64,000 nt of DNA from Neostapfia colusana. Its lineage: Eukaryota > Streptophyta > Magnoliopsida > Poales > Poaceae. The number at the start of each line of letters is the position of its first letter. Position 1 is the stretch's first letter. Below are positions 22,475-34,929 of the stretch, piece after piece. Position numbers and translations under genes: made by a program. The DNA is taken from assembly GCA_030760725.1 (NCBI GenBank), contig JASWHV010000012.1, positions 22,086,368-22,150,367 on the forward strand. The letters are read 5' to 3'. The notes under the pieces are model-generated. The model worked only from the letters and a program-made list of their open reading frames with translations, had not been told where the DNA came from and did not search any database.

Positions 22475-25400
22475 TGAGAGGGCCCCCGACGTCCCGCTCA
22501 GTCACGGGGACGGGGCGCCTCGCCCGGGGATCGCATTGGGTGGTGCTGTGTTATGCGGCACCGAACAGCACACATATAAGGAATCCTGTATTACATAAAT
22601 CAAAAGCGGAAGCTTACAATTGTTCTTTGTAAATAATTTACATGAAATAGCTACAGCGGAAGTCAATAAACAGCTCACGTTGAATATCTAAAAAGCACTC
22701 GAGAAGAGGTCCAGCCCGCGGACTCCTCTCGCTAGCAACACACAGACAAGGCAGCGGCTAGGTTCTCCAAGTGTGACATGACTCGGAAGTTCCCGATTCT
22801 CACCGGACAACCTTCTTTATAGCATCGAGGTTTACCTGCAAAACCACTTATATAGCAAGGGTGAGCACAAAGGCTCAGCAAGACTTAACCGTCTCTCCTA
22901 AGACATGAAACTCTACATGAAAGTAACCTAAGACTTAAGTCTGTCATTTGCGAAAAGACTCACCTACGAGTTCATCCTTAACTTTCAGATTTTAGCCATA
23001 ATAGTAGTGACCTTGCGCCCGGCAACATTGGAACTCCACAATCAAACAAGAAACGCTTCATTCCAATGTTACTTGTCACAAGGTGAATAATAAATTTAGT
23101 TGCTCTATCTCTAATTCAAACAAGGTTTTCATGCAACTTACAATTATCATAACAGCATTTAAAACTTTGCAAACTATTTCCACACAACTTGATTACTACG
23201 TCACAACACAGGGAGCAAGAGGTAATCAATAACCGCGATGGACGGTGATTCGAATCAAACACTACCCGGATAACTCGACAAATACGCCCGCCTCTGAAGA
23301 CCCAACTCTGGCGTCCTTCATTACGTCGTATGTGGCAACCTTTCTCAGGACACTAGACTGTAGAACCGGTCGCGCCGTCTCGGGCTCATAGGTCTAACGA
23401 GACGATGTGGTATGCCTCTACAACCCATTGAACCTCGTACATCGGTTTCCTGATTCCCATATGTCAGTAAGCATCCGGTACACAACTCAATACCCTCTCC
23501 TGGGTGCCGCACACGCATCGGTCCTTAACCGGCAGAGCTACTCGACCAAGACGTATTTTTTTCGCTGCCTACCCCTCGTGCCCGGTCTCATCTTCGGAAA
23601 TGTAAATTTTAGTTTGCCCTCTTTTTCCATCTACACCCAGGTAGTCCCGTCTATAGCTCGCGAGTAGATTCCAACTACTCGACTTCTACCGGATGTCCTA
23701 AGCTAATTAGAACGGCATTATTCTACAGCGGTGTCCCTTTCTACCCTTAAATCCAAGGTTCATTTGGTCATGCATTTGGAGTGTAAAACATCCTTGACCT
23801 AATGCACTTACAAACTTAGACCCATAGTAGTGAACAAAGTAAAAACATTAGAAAACAACTTTAATGCAAACCGGGGCTTGCCTTGGTTTTGCAGGTGACT
23901 AAAGTCAGATGATTATGAAGTTAGTTGTTGCTGCCTTGAAGCTGAATCACTGCCTTCTTGCTCCTTGCTCCAAGCTCAACTCCTCCTTCTTCACTTTCCA
24001 CGTCTAATCACTACACGTTATGAATATGTATACATGTTTAATTATAAAACTTTTGCTAACAAGTTCTAAAGACAAGTTTAAAACTGGAACTCTGTTTAAG
24101 AATTTAAAATGACACTGGGGTGGTGGTTTGGGTGTGTGTTTAAGTACTATCATCAAGTGAGAAGTGAGGTTCATCACTTGGGTGGTGATCACCTAATTGG
24201 TTGAACGGAACTCTTCTTATCCAGGGCTCCAATGGATCCGGAAATTTTCTTGTGAGTTCCTTGTCACAATAAAGTCCTCTGGACCAAAATTCAGAATATT
24301 TCACTAAGTAGATCACCCAGAATAATTCCCTAAACATTTAAGCAAAAAGGAATTAATTCTGAATAAACTTGCACTTTCATGCAAATTCAAGTGAACTAAA
24401 AATTCATACATAGCTCAAGGAGTATGCATTAATTTTCCTAGGATTTTTCGAGCTAAGGAATGCCTAGAGCTGAATTTCCAAGTTTTGGAAATTCTCTGAA
24501 AATGTTTCTGTATTCATTTGAATACAGAAACTTGAAATCAGAATTACCCTAACTAAATCAACTCCAAATGAGCTGAAACTTTTACAGGAATCTCCTAATA
24601 TCCTATAGAATAACCTGGAGAAATTTGGGGATTTTTGGATGAACCAAACTCCCTCTAAAATTCTTTTGCTAAAAAGCTTTAAAGAATTCTCCAGAATTTT
24701 CTTCATCCTGAATCCAACCCAATTTGAATAACTAATTTTGGAGCTTCCTAGCAAAAGTTATGAGCTTCTAAAGTTTGAACTAAATCTGGAATTCAAATTA
24801 ATTTGGGAAATATTCAAACTCTGACGGTGGGTCCACCCTACACGTGTCGGTTGCCGGAGCTAAGCCACACGGGGCCACAGACTACTTCCCACGCTGTCAC
24901 AAAGGATCCCGGGGCCACAGGTGATCGGCGATTTGATTTTTCCGCCACTGACACGTGGGACCCGCCAGTCCTTCTTCCTCCTCGGCCCGTCCCCTTTCCC
25001 GCGCCGCCCCCTCGCCGGCAACTCGTCGGGGCTCGCCGGAGTCGGCTTCCCGGCCGTCTCCTGGCTCGGTACTCGCCGCCTGGGGGTTTTCAGCCACGAG
25101 GAATTCAACGGTGCGGTGCATTCGGGCTGCCGGCGACCGGAAACCGGTCGGCGACGTGCGCACCCCTCGGTACAGCTTCGGCGCCGTGGCCCGAGCACCC
25201 TAACCCGCCAATGGCTCGGGAAATTTTCTCTAAAGCACCGGTGAGGGTCAGGCAAGCTCGGCACAGCCTAAAACTGGCTAGGAAATGCCGGCAACCCGGT
25301 TGTCACCGTGCGCCCGCGCGTTCCCGCCATGGCCGCTGATCGGAAAGCTCGTAATTTGCCGCAGACATGGGGTGTCTAGCAAGGGTTGTGAAGGGGATCG

Positions 25401-26552
25401 GACCGCTAGCCAGTCTAGTTTATTTGTGCATGATTTGATGAACTACAAACACGAGTTGCAATCGAATTTAATCACCTCGTACTGGAAGGTCGAATTGCGT
25501 CCTCCGAGTGAAAATTCCCGAATTCGCTCTCGGTGATTCACAGCTCGACTTGAGGCTTGGGGGTGAGCAGAAGGGTTCACCAGCGCGTCCGGAGGTGGCC
25601 TTGCTTGGGCGTGGAAGTGCCTGGGTTAGGCTGTCCACGAGCACCCCAACTCTCGGTGATGTGAAGTCTCTGCGGCGACGAGCCAATTTCGGGTCGAGGA
25701 GGCAGCAACTCGTTGGACGCTGTACTTAGGAAGTGGAGGACGAGCTCACCGCGTGGTTTCTCGGCTTGGCTGGCCTCTGCACGCTCGGTTTCTCCTAGCT
25801 CCCGGTCGATAGCCCGAGGCGGCGGCGTTCTCGGTCTTTTTGTCGTGCGAGGGAGAACCGACTCAAGGGCCTCCATTCGTTGTGCGAACTGATCCCTTCG
25901 CACGTTGCCGAGAGCAGCAGCAGGTCGCCAGCCCATCGCACATAGCAGGAGGTGGCTCCACGGTGAGGTTCCGGTGCGGCTCAGTGGCACCCGGGGCGAC
26001 TTCGGTAGCTCGGGTGTGATCCGGTAAACAGAGAGTGACCTAAGCAGTAAGTTATGCCCCTCCTCTCACTGACCAGTGGGACCCACAGCTCCCCTCTGCC
26101 CCAAAATATCTTCAAATTTTTGACACATTGTAAATTCCTCTATGAAGGATCCAAATCCAAAAGCCATTTTGCCATTTGACAATTTATGCCACAGTTTCAA
26201 ATTTAAATTCAAATTTGGATGGAATTCACAAGTTCCTTTGATATTCATATAAAAGCACCTCCAAATTTGCCTCCTTCACAATTTGAACCTGGAGAGTTTG
26301 AATTTGCCCTCTGATCTTTGAGTTGGTCATTGCAAATACAACTTTTTAAACAACAGTTTGAATTTCCTCTTTTGAACAATGCCCTTCTTCTTTTTTAAGT
26401 GACCCTCTTAATTCAAACTGAATTCAAAGTTTTATTGCAGATGCCAACACTTTCATGAGTAAACAAAAATTTTTGTAAGTCCCATTTCTTGTATTCAACT
26501 CAACTCTATTCATAGCTCAAGTTTTCTATTTACAAGTTTTGGGACTTTTACA
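22475..26552 (-). repeat. Element 2 3' LTR (4078 bp)
   Basis: On the minus strand it runs from TGTAAAAGTCCC (26552) to CCCTCTCA (22475). Landmarks are the hairpin at 22542-22562 (one pair lost compared with the 5' LTR), the hairpin at 23661-23681, and the GC-rich core at about 24840-26030 with CACGTG at 24841-24846 and 24952-24957. Long ORFs over the core (for example 24803-25339) recur in the 5' LTR simply because the LTRs are copies. Confidence 0.94.
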
Positions 26553-26589
26553 TTCCTCCCCCCTTACAAAGAATCTCGTCCCGAGATTC
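26553..26589 (-). other. Element 2 polypurine tract with adjacent perfect hairpin
   Basis: The minus-strand run GTAAGGGGGGAGGAA precedes the LTR. Beside it are GAATCTCG (26571-26578) and CGAGATTC (26582-26589), a perfect 8-bp stem with a 3-nt loop. Confidence 0.92.
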
Positions 26590-26620
26590 ATGATTAAGGA
26601 CAAAGTGGAGAGGACAACTA

Positions 26621-29608
26621 CTAAGTATATGCTTCTAACAACTCCGGATGATTGTGTTGTAAATACTCCTCACTTTCCCATGTAGCTTCCTCGAACGTGT
26701 GATTTTCCCATAGCACCTTGAAAAATCGCAGCGTCTGGTTTCTTGTTTGGCGAGTCTTCTCATCAATTATCCGGGTTGGTCGCTCAACATACGTGAGGTC
26801 CGGCTTCAACTCTGCTATACCTTCCGTGAGAATCTCCGTGGGAACTTTCAAATACTTCCGCAACTGAGATATGTGGAAGACGTTATGAACTCCGGCTAAA
26901 GCTGCCGGTAGCTCCAAACGGTATGCCACGGGTCCACACCTTTCAATGATAGCGAAGGGACCGATAAAACGTGGAGCTAATTTCCCTTTCACTCCGAATC
27001 GGTGAATGCCCTTCATAGGAGATACGCGGAGGTATACGTGGTCCCCAACTTGAAATTCCAGAGGACGGCGCCTCTTATCCGCATAGCTCTTTTGTCTGGA
27101 CTGAGCGGCTTTAAGATTTTCCTGGATAAGTCTCACCCGCTCTTCTGCTTCATTTACGAGATCAATCCCGTAAATAACTCTCTCGCCGGATTCACACCAG
27201 TTCAAGGGTGAGCGGCACTTCTGGCCGTAGAGAGCTTCATAAGGTGCCATTTTGATACTTGATTGATACCCGTTGTTATATGAGAACTCTGCCAGCGGTA
27301 AGTGATCATCCCAGCTCTTACCGTGATGGATGGTACATGCTCTCAGCACATCTTCAAGTATCTGATTCACCCTCTCCGTTTGCCCATCGGTTTGAGGGTG
27401 ATACATGGAGCTTCGAATCAATTTGGTCCCCAAGGATGCGTGTAGCTGCTCCCAGAAACGAGCAACAAACAACGCGCCTCGATCCGAGATGATCGTTCGG
27501 GGAACTCCATGTAGGCACAAGATCCGTGCTATGTATAACTCCGCATACTGCTTGGCGGTGTATCTGGTATGCATGGGGATTAAGCGTGCTGATTTGGTTA
27601 ACCGGTCCACGATTACCCAAATCGAATCATGGTGGTGGGAGGTCATCGGCAACCCAACGACGAAATCCATACTCAAGTCTTCCCACTTCCATGCCGGTAT
27701 TTGTAGCGGTTGCAACAGGCCCGACTTCTTCACATGGTCGGCCTTAATTCTTCGACATGTATCACATTCTGAAACGTATTTTGCAACTTCACGTTTCATA
27801 CGTGTCCACCAAAACTTCTTCCGGAGGTCTTGGTACATTTTATTGCTGCCCGGATGAATAGAAAATTTGGATAAGTGAGCTTCATCCAAAATTTTCTTCC
27901 GCAGCCTCATATCAAGGGGTACGACTATCCGGTCCTTGAACCATAGGCTGTCTTCATCATCTAACCAGAAACATTTCATCTCCCCGTTCTTCAACCTCAT
28001 TTTGATATGAGCCATGCCCTTGTCTTTCTTTTGAGCTTCTATAACCTCCTCTCTTATTGTGGGTATGAGGGCTAGATTATGTAGAGCTCCATATGGAACC
28101 AAGTAGAGACTTGGTTCTTCCTCTTCTATCGGCGTAATGGTCAGGTTATGAATATGAGACTTCCGGCTGAGTGCATCGGCAACAACATTTGCCTTGCCCG
28201 GATGATAATGAATTTCAATCTCATAGTCCTTGATCAGCTCCAACCATCGCCGTTGCCGCATATTCAACTCTTTCTGAGTGAATATGTACTTCAAACTTTT
28301 GTGGTCGGTGTAGAGATGAACCATATTTCCCAGTAGGTAATGTCTCCACATCTTCAAAGCTAGTACCATGGCAGAAAGCTCGAGATCATGAGTTGGATAA
28401 TGTTGCTCATGATTCCGTAATTGCCGTGATCCATATGCGACCACACGTCCTCCTTGCATGAGTACACAACCAAGCCCGACGCCGGATGCATCACAATAAA
28501 CATCAAAGGGATGGGTTGTATCCGGTTGAGCTAAATCCGGGGCTGTTGTGAGGTGTTTCACCGACGCTTGAAAAGCTTCCTCACATGGCTTGCTCCAATC
28601 ATATTTGATGCCCTTCTTCAGTAGCTCAATCATAGGTTTGGAGATTTTTGAGAAGCTCGGGATGAACCTCCGGTAATATCCCGCCAAACCCAAGAAGCTA
28701 CGAACTTCATGGACTGATGTTGGAGACTTCCATTTCAGCACTTGTTCAATCTTGCTTGGATCAACAGCAATGCCTTCTGCCAAAATAATTTCCCTAAGAA
28801 ATGGCACTTGGTTGATCCAGAATTCACATTTACTAAACTTTGCATAGAGCTTGTGATCTCTGAGTCATTGGAGCACAATATGAAAATGTTTAGCATGTTC
28901 CTCTTTGGACTTGGAATAGACCAGGATGTCGTCGATGAATACCACGACGAACTGATCCAGCTCCGGCATGAACACCGAGTTCATAAGATACATAAATTGG
29001 GCCGGAGCATTGGTCAACCCAAATGACATGACAAGATACTCATAGAGCCCATATCTTGTCGAGAATGCTGTTTTCGGGACATCCTCCGCACAAATCTTGA
29101 TTTGATGATATCCCGACCTTAAGTCCATTTTGGAGAATACTTTAGCACCCACTAGCTGATCGAAAAGAATATCAATTCTTGGTAGTGGATACTTGTTCTT
29201 TATTGTCACAGCATTTAAAGGACGATTATCGACGCATAGCCTCAGCGTCTCATCCTTCTTCTTCACAAATAAAGCTGAGCAACCCCATGGTGATGAACTT
29301 GGATGAATAAACCCCTTGTCCATCAGATCTTTGAGTTGCTCCTTCAGTTCAGCTAATTCATTCGGAGCCATTTTGTATGGTCTCCGAGAGATCGGCGTGG
29401 TTCCCGGCATCAACTCTATTTTGAATTCCACCTCGCGCTCAGGTGGTAAGCCTGGAAGATCTTCGGGAAACACGTCCGGATATTCACGGACTACCAGAAT
29501 GTCTTCTAACTTGCACGCCTCGGCATTACATACTTCCGGGGTCTTTGGAAACCGCTTCGCCGAGATACAATGTTTGACGTCCGTGAAGTGGAGAGTCCAA
29601 GTGAACAT
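26621..29608 (-). pseudogene. pol: Element 2 pol: RT, RNase H, integrase, chromodomain (one stop, one frameshift)
   Basis: The stretch 29608-28865 covers RT: PDVFPEDLPGLPPERE, RRPYKMAPNELAEL, SSSPWGCSALFVKKK, DLRSGYHQIK and the catalytic FIDD at about 28939-28928. A TGA at 28867-28865 takes the place of the Arg codon (CGA) present in element 1. The same frame then stays open for 728 codons to 26621. It holds the RT connection (GYYRRFIPSFSK), RNase H (DVYCDASG, YTDHKSLKYIF, DALSRK), the integrase HHCC zinc domain, the D,D,E core (MDFVVGLP, SDRGALF, TDGQTERVNQ), the GPF segment (APRFIGPFAI) and a C-terminal chromodomain (RIIDEKTR, KVLWENHTFEEATWE). The RT frame differs from the protease frame; the shift lies about 29530-29600. 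A single stop makes this the best preserved pol in the window. Confidence 0.95.
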
Positions 29609-30897
29609 TCCTGTTCTCGATGTCCAGAACAGCCTTATGGAAGGTCAACCATGATATTCCCAATATGGCATTGATTCCTTGGTCTTCGAGAATGATGAGG
29701 GTGGTAGGATAAATTTTTCCACCAAAACAAAGTGGTGCTCGAGAGACGACTTCATTAGTTGATATGTCTCCACCTGGCGAATGAATAAGGTATGAACCTC
29801 TTGTGACAGTGGTGGAGATCTGATCCCGGATTACCGTTGCCCGGCTAATGAAGTTATGTGTTGCACCAGAGTCGAATAAAATAACAACCAGCTTGTCATT
29901 TAAGGTGAACCTGCCGGCAAGAACAGGTCCTCCCTTTGGCAGATCATCGACTAACACATAATTGACTGTTCCCACTTTTGACATAGCTTTTCTGTGCTGC
30001 CCAAGATCACTTTTTGGAACTGGACCCACAGACATAACGTTGCTGCTCGGTTCAGTCGCTTCATTGATGTTGAGTTCATTGTCAATATGAAGTGGGACAG
30101 CACTCGGTTCAGCTGAGAAATCACCTTGTTCATCTTCAACCTCTTGAGGAAAATAATATTCTGATGCACCTTGTTGATACTGAGGTGCATGAGAAACAAG
30201 TCGCTGCTGCGTTGGAGGTGAATAAAACCTCTGTGGAGTAGAAGAGTCGTCACACTCCCAGAATGATTGCACCTCTTGTGGAATCTCTCGACCGGAAGGT
30301 GAACGGATTACCAACCGATGCTTCTGAGGCAGACGATTGTCTTCATCCTGTGATGAGTCCCTCTCCCTCTTTTCTTTGAGGTAGAGGTTGGAATAATATT
30401 CTTGAGCGATAGCACAGCTCACAAACTCATCAAAATTCTCTTGGCTAACTTGAGCCAATTCACATTGCAGCCTAGCGGTCAGCCCTCGGTAGAAATGATA
30501 GCCCTTCAAAGATGGTGATTTCACATAGTCAGGGACATATTGAGCTAAGGGATTGAATTCCTTCGCATACTCAATAACGCTCATGTCCCCTTTCTTCAGA
30601 CTCCAGAACTCATCTAGACTGGTTTGCATTATGCCCGCAGGGATGAAACGAGCACGAAATGCAGACTGGAACTCTGCCCATGTGACACGATGCCCTGCTG
30701 GTTGGACAGCAAGGTAGTATGCCCACCATGCTAAAGCAAAGCCGTGAAGCTGCTGAGCGGCATATAGCGTCTTCGAGAAGTCATCACATCGGATCAACCC
30801 AAACTTGGACTCGATGACACGTAACCTGTGATTTGCTTCACAATGGTCAGCCGCCTCAGAGAATACCGGCGGTTGTGTCGCCAAGAAGTCCAGGTAC
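29526..30897 (-). pseudogene. gag: Element 2 gag (C-terminal part) and protease
   Basis: It continues the gag frame interrupted by the solo LTR (N-terminal part at 34930-35122). Gag core motifs include LDFLATQPPVFSEAADHCEA, WWAYYLAVQPAGHRVTWAEF, FNPLAQYVPDYV and FYRGLTARLQCEL. A Gln/Glu/Ser-rich, acidic linker follows; no CCHC knuckle occurs anywhere in it, unlike element 1. The protease is fused in the same frame, with the catalytic DSGATHNFIS (about 29883-29854) and AILGISWL near its end. The frame ends at 29526, past the point where the RT frame begins. ORF calls reaching up to 31010 include the first 113 bases of the solo LTR. Confidence 0.9.
30893..30897. other. Solo LTR target-site duplication, left copy (GGTAC)
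   Basis: GGTAC precedes TGTAAGGG at 30898 and recurs at 34930-34934 after the terminal GTGTCA. Confidence 0.95.
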
Positions 30898-33800
30898 TGT
30901 AAGGGCCTCAGTTTTTGACACACATTTGCAGTGTTCATCACCACACACCTCATTTGAGGAAGAATGATGAACACAAATGAAGAGCAAGTAACAATTATCA
31001 ACATGCTCATTAGAGAACAAACTTACACATTGCAAAAGTGGTATTTCCCACATGTGATATAGATGGGCTGGACATATGAAAACTCCTACACTTTGCTAAG
31101 GATGTCCATGCCAAGTTTTACCCAAATTCAAAACCTTTTTGAGGTCATTTTGGGTATAGATAGGAAGAGGGCAGTTTGAAACCATATTCAAATTCAAACT
31201 GTTTTTATCCCATGAATTTAAAAGTGGAAGGCATATTCTTACTCAGCACATTTTTGTGAGCTCACACACCAATTTTCACTCCATTTGGAGTTGATCTTGA
31301 CATGAGCTAAGGGGGAGAGATTCAAACTTTATTTGAATTTCAAACTGAACTTGTGCTGAAATTAATTCAAACCAAACCTCATTTGAACTTTGATCTATTC
31401 AAATGGCTCATGGGTGAATAATTTGAATTGCCAAGGGTAGTATGGGGTTCACTGTTTACAACAGTGATTAGGATTAAATTTCAGAGGTTAAAACTGGAGG
31501 TGGGACCCACATGTCAGCCACTGCTCAGATCAAACCGACTGAGACTTTTTCACTCGGGTCGCCGAGCCGCAGCGGTGATCGCCACCGAGGCCAGCCGCCG
31601 CGCCACCAGCTGCTTGCCCACGCGCGGGCGTGAGGCGGTGCAGAGCCTTCTTAAGGCGCCTGCCCCCCTCCTCGGCCGAGGTACCGCCGTTCTTCCCCGC
31701 AAGAACTCAGCGCCGGCCGAAAACTTCCGTAGCTCGGACTTGATCGGAGAACGCCGATCGCAGCTTCCTCCGTCCACTCCAGAGCCCCAGCAAGGTACTA
31801 GAGACCTTCCTCCGTCCTCCCCATTGCTAGAATTCGGTTGAAACCGATTGATATCGGCTGTGCCGAAAGATCAAACTCGGAACTTGGAACCGCCGCACCT
31901 CGGGCTCTCGTGGACAGCCCAACCAGGGCGTTGTCACGCCCGAGCCAAGGCACCCTTGGATGCGCGGTGACCGGTGCTGCTCATCCCCGAGCCACAGCTC
32001 GAGTGGTTGCTCACCGGCGGCGAATTTCCACTTTTCCCCTTTCTGTGTGCAGAACGACCTTCGGGTACGATTCTGTTTAATTTGTGCTCTAGGAAGGATT
32101 AGAGGGCCTCAGGCCGCTCTCACACGAGCTAGACACGGTAACGCACAAGTTGCCTTCACAACTCTGGGCCGGAGAACCTCTGTGCCCGGCGTAATTTGAG
32201 GTCTACTAATGGCGGAACGAATGGGCGGCATCGGGCGCACGGTGAGGACCTATTTTGGGCCTTCCCCGAGCTGCCTCGAGATCATGTCGACCTTCTCTGA
32301 GGTCCACTGATGCTCCCCGACCGATTTCCCAAGTAGCTGAGGTGCTAGAGAAGTCAGCCGACATGGCCGAAGTCATTCCGAGGTGGCGGCTCGTCGCCGA
32401 CCATGCTCCGGCCGTTGTCATGAGCAGCTGACCCTCGGATCCTATTCCCCGAGTAAAAGTAGGCAGGGGCGGCCAGAATCAAGAAGTTTGGAGCTGTTCA
32501 GCAGCCGGCGGCGAGCTCTCCGGCGAGGTCCCTTGGCGGCGGGGCGCGGGTGTCGCGAGGTTGAAGAAGGGGGTGGACCCTAGCTGTCAGCGGGAGATAT
32601 TTTGAATCGGGATCCGGCTGCGGCCGGGATCGGGTGTGCTGGCGCGCAAAATCCTTGTGGGCCGCGATGTGCCATCGCCTAGGCGTGCGACGCGTGTCCC
32701 CTAGGCCCACGCGCGAGTTTAAACTTTTCCCCGATTTTCAGATCTCCTTCAAACTTCAAATCCTCATAACTTTGGCTAGAAAGCTCCAAATTGAGTGAAC
32801 CAAATTTTGCTGGATTCAGCTCTCTGAGTGCGTTCCAGAAAATCAAGTTTCACTTCATGAAATTCCTTATTTCCCCAGAATTAATTCCTCAAAGTTTAAA
32901 TTGTTAGGAATTTTAACTGGAGAATCCTTTGGAGGAAAATCCTGAAATTTTACTGAGATGTTCACCAAAATATCCTCAAGCTACCATAAAAATTTCAGAT
33001 CCATTTGAGCTCATTTAATCCAGCTAATGGTGTGATTAGTGAAACTGTTCCAGAGAAAATAGAAAATGTTCAGAAACATTTTCAGAATTTTCTCTGAAAT
33101 TGTTTGGCTCATATCTTTAGTTAGGAACCCCCAAATTAAGTGAGACCAACTCCATTAGAACCCTCTAAAAATCTAGTTTTCAGAAAGTCATAGTTTGTTT
33201 CATGAAAGTCCTTAGAACATCCTAACAGCCTTTAATTAAGGTCAAGGACATAATTAATTGTGGAGGGCTCAATTGAGCATTGCTGCAACTAAAACTTGAC
33301 CAAGTCTCTGTTTAGGTTGTAACCAAGCCACAGTAAAAGTTTCACAGTCATTAGGTCTGTCTAGCAAAGGTTATAAGCTTCACAAGTTCAAACTTAATAA
33401 AGGCATTTAAATTAATACATGTATGTCTTATATCATGTAGTCACTAAGGTCGAGGAGGAACCCGAAGTCCTAGACTTCGTTACTCCGGAGGAGCAGCTAG
33501 CCTATGACCAAGAGCAGCAAGGCAAGCTCCGGTTTGCATTAACCTTTTTACAAATGTTTATTGTTTTGAGCACATCTTTGAATATTGTTCTTTGCATTAG
33601 AGTCTTGATTGGAAACCCAACTGCATAGCCAAGAAAACCATGGGTTGGGTTTAGGATTGAAAACCTCGTTAGCCAGTGCATTGCTAGGATAGAGTAGGAT
33701 TCGGTACAAGTCGAGTAGTTGGAACTACTCGCGAGAATAGGCTAGAGGCACATTGCTCGGGTAGAGATAGCACATGATATACATGGCAAGAAAGATGAGA

Positions 33801-34929
33801 CCGAGCGGAGAGTAAGGGCAGCAGGACTTTGGGGCCTGTGTGCTATAGCTCCGCTTGTGTCGATTGAGGACCGAGCCGTGTGCGGGCCTGTTGAACAAGC
33901 TAGAACAGTACCGAAGACCTACCGGCTATATGGGAACCGGGAAACTGATGTAACTCGGGTAGCTGGGTATTGAGGCATTGCCCGTCGTTCAGAGGGTAGG
34001 TTGAGAGCTCGAGGTGTAAATCGGCTGGCGGCACAGAGATGCGCGTGCAGAGACATCTTGCTCGGGACGATGGGACCGGTTCAATATTTGGCTGACGGGT
34101 GAAAGGTAGTTGCGTACGGCGTCCGTGATGGTTGTTGTAGGCTACATCGAGTACGGGCGTACGTGACGGGTTGTTCGGGTAACCCTGCAGGTGTAAATCG
34201 ATTATAATCACCGTCCCTCGCGGTCAGTGAGTACCACTTGTTCACTGTACCGTGACGTAGAAAGAACAGGCTAGTTACATGTTAAAATGTTGCTGATTGA
34301 AAGCTGGACATTGATTGTTAATTATATGCTGTAGTTTAGAGCTAACTAAAGTTCTTTTCAACTTTGGGCAAAGTACATGAGAGAAATGCGTTTCTTGTTT
34401 GATTGCGGCTCTCTCATGTGCCTTAGCATAAGGTTCTCCACAACCTGCTGCTAAAACTTGAAAGTAAGGTTCTACTAATTAGGCGAGTCCTTGCAACTGA
34501 CTTTTACCTCATGTAACCCATTACCCTCATGTAGAAGTTCCATGTTTAGGTGAGACGGGTCAGACTTGCTGAGCCTTCGTGCTCACTGCTTGTGTTTGAA
34601 GCTTTTGCAGGGTTCTATGAGGAAGGGACTCCCGAAGAGGAGACGGAACCCCAGGAGGGGAACCCCGTCGAGTGGGAGTCGTGCACGCCGCAGAGTTAGT
34701 GTGTGTGTGTGCTAGCAAGGACACGTTCGAGGGCTGAACGTGCACTTGATGCTTAGTCTACGCCCGCGAGTGTGGACTAAACTTATTTTGATGTAAACAT
34801 GTTCCTAAACTTGTTTATGTGATAAAATTTCCACTTCCGCTTTGTACCTTTGACGTGTGTTATACGGTGCTGTGCAACGCAGCACCCCTCAGCGTGATCC
34901 TGGCTCAACAGGACCTTGGGGTCGTGTCA
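30898..34929 (+). mobile_element. Solo gypsy LTR (family B, 4032 bp) inside element 2 gag
   Basis: The LTR begins TGTAAGGGCC and ends GGTCGTGTCA, with perfect GGTAC duplications on both sides and no internal region. The orientation (plus, opposite to its host) follows from landmarks shared with the other LTRs: hairpin CGAGTAGTT/AACTACTCG at 33712-33731, hairpin GGTGCTG/CAGCACC at 34866-34886, and a GC-rich core at about 31510-32720. The segment about 33448-33540 resembles the element 1 LTR near 14620-14700, so element 1 is the nearest relative here. Solo LTRs arise by recombination between the two LTRs of one insertion. ORFs inside are chance ORFs. Confidence 0.93.

Noticed and set aside
24803..25339. 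A 178-codon ORF with a counterpart of 203 codons at 38899-39510
   Set aside because: The two lie in the 3' and 5' LTRs of element 2 and resemble each other because LTRs are copies. The GC-rich core is open in several overlapping frames, and no frame shows a protein motif.
29526..29608. Overlap of protease and RT frames as a programmed frameshift
   Set aside because: Most Tekay/Del-type elements use one frame, and I see no clear slippery heptamer with a structure here. A simple indel in a decayed element is the more likely explanation.
31428..32710. Several ORFs in a GC-rich stretch that might look like a host exon
   Set aside because: It lies inside the solo LTR at the position of the GC-rich core of the other LTRs, with no splice structure or domain.
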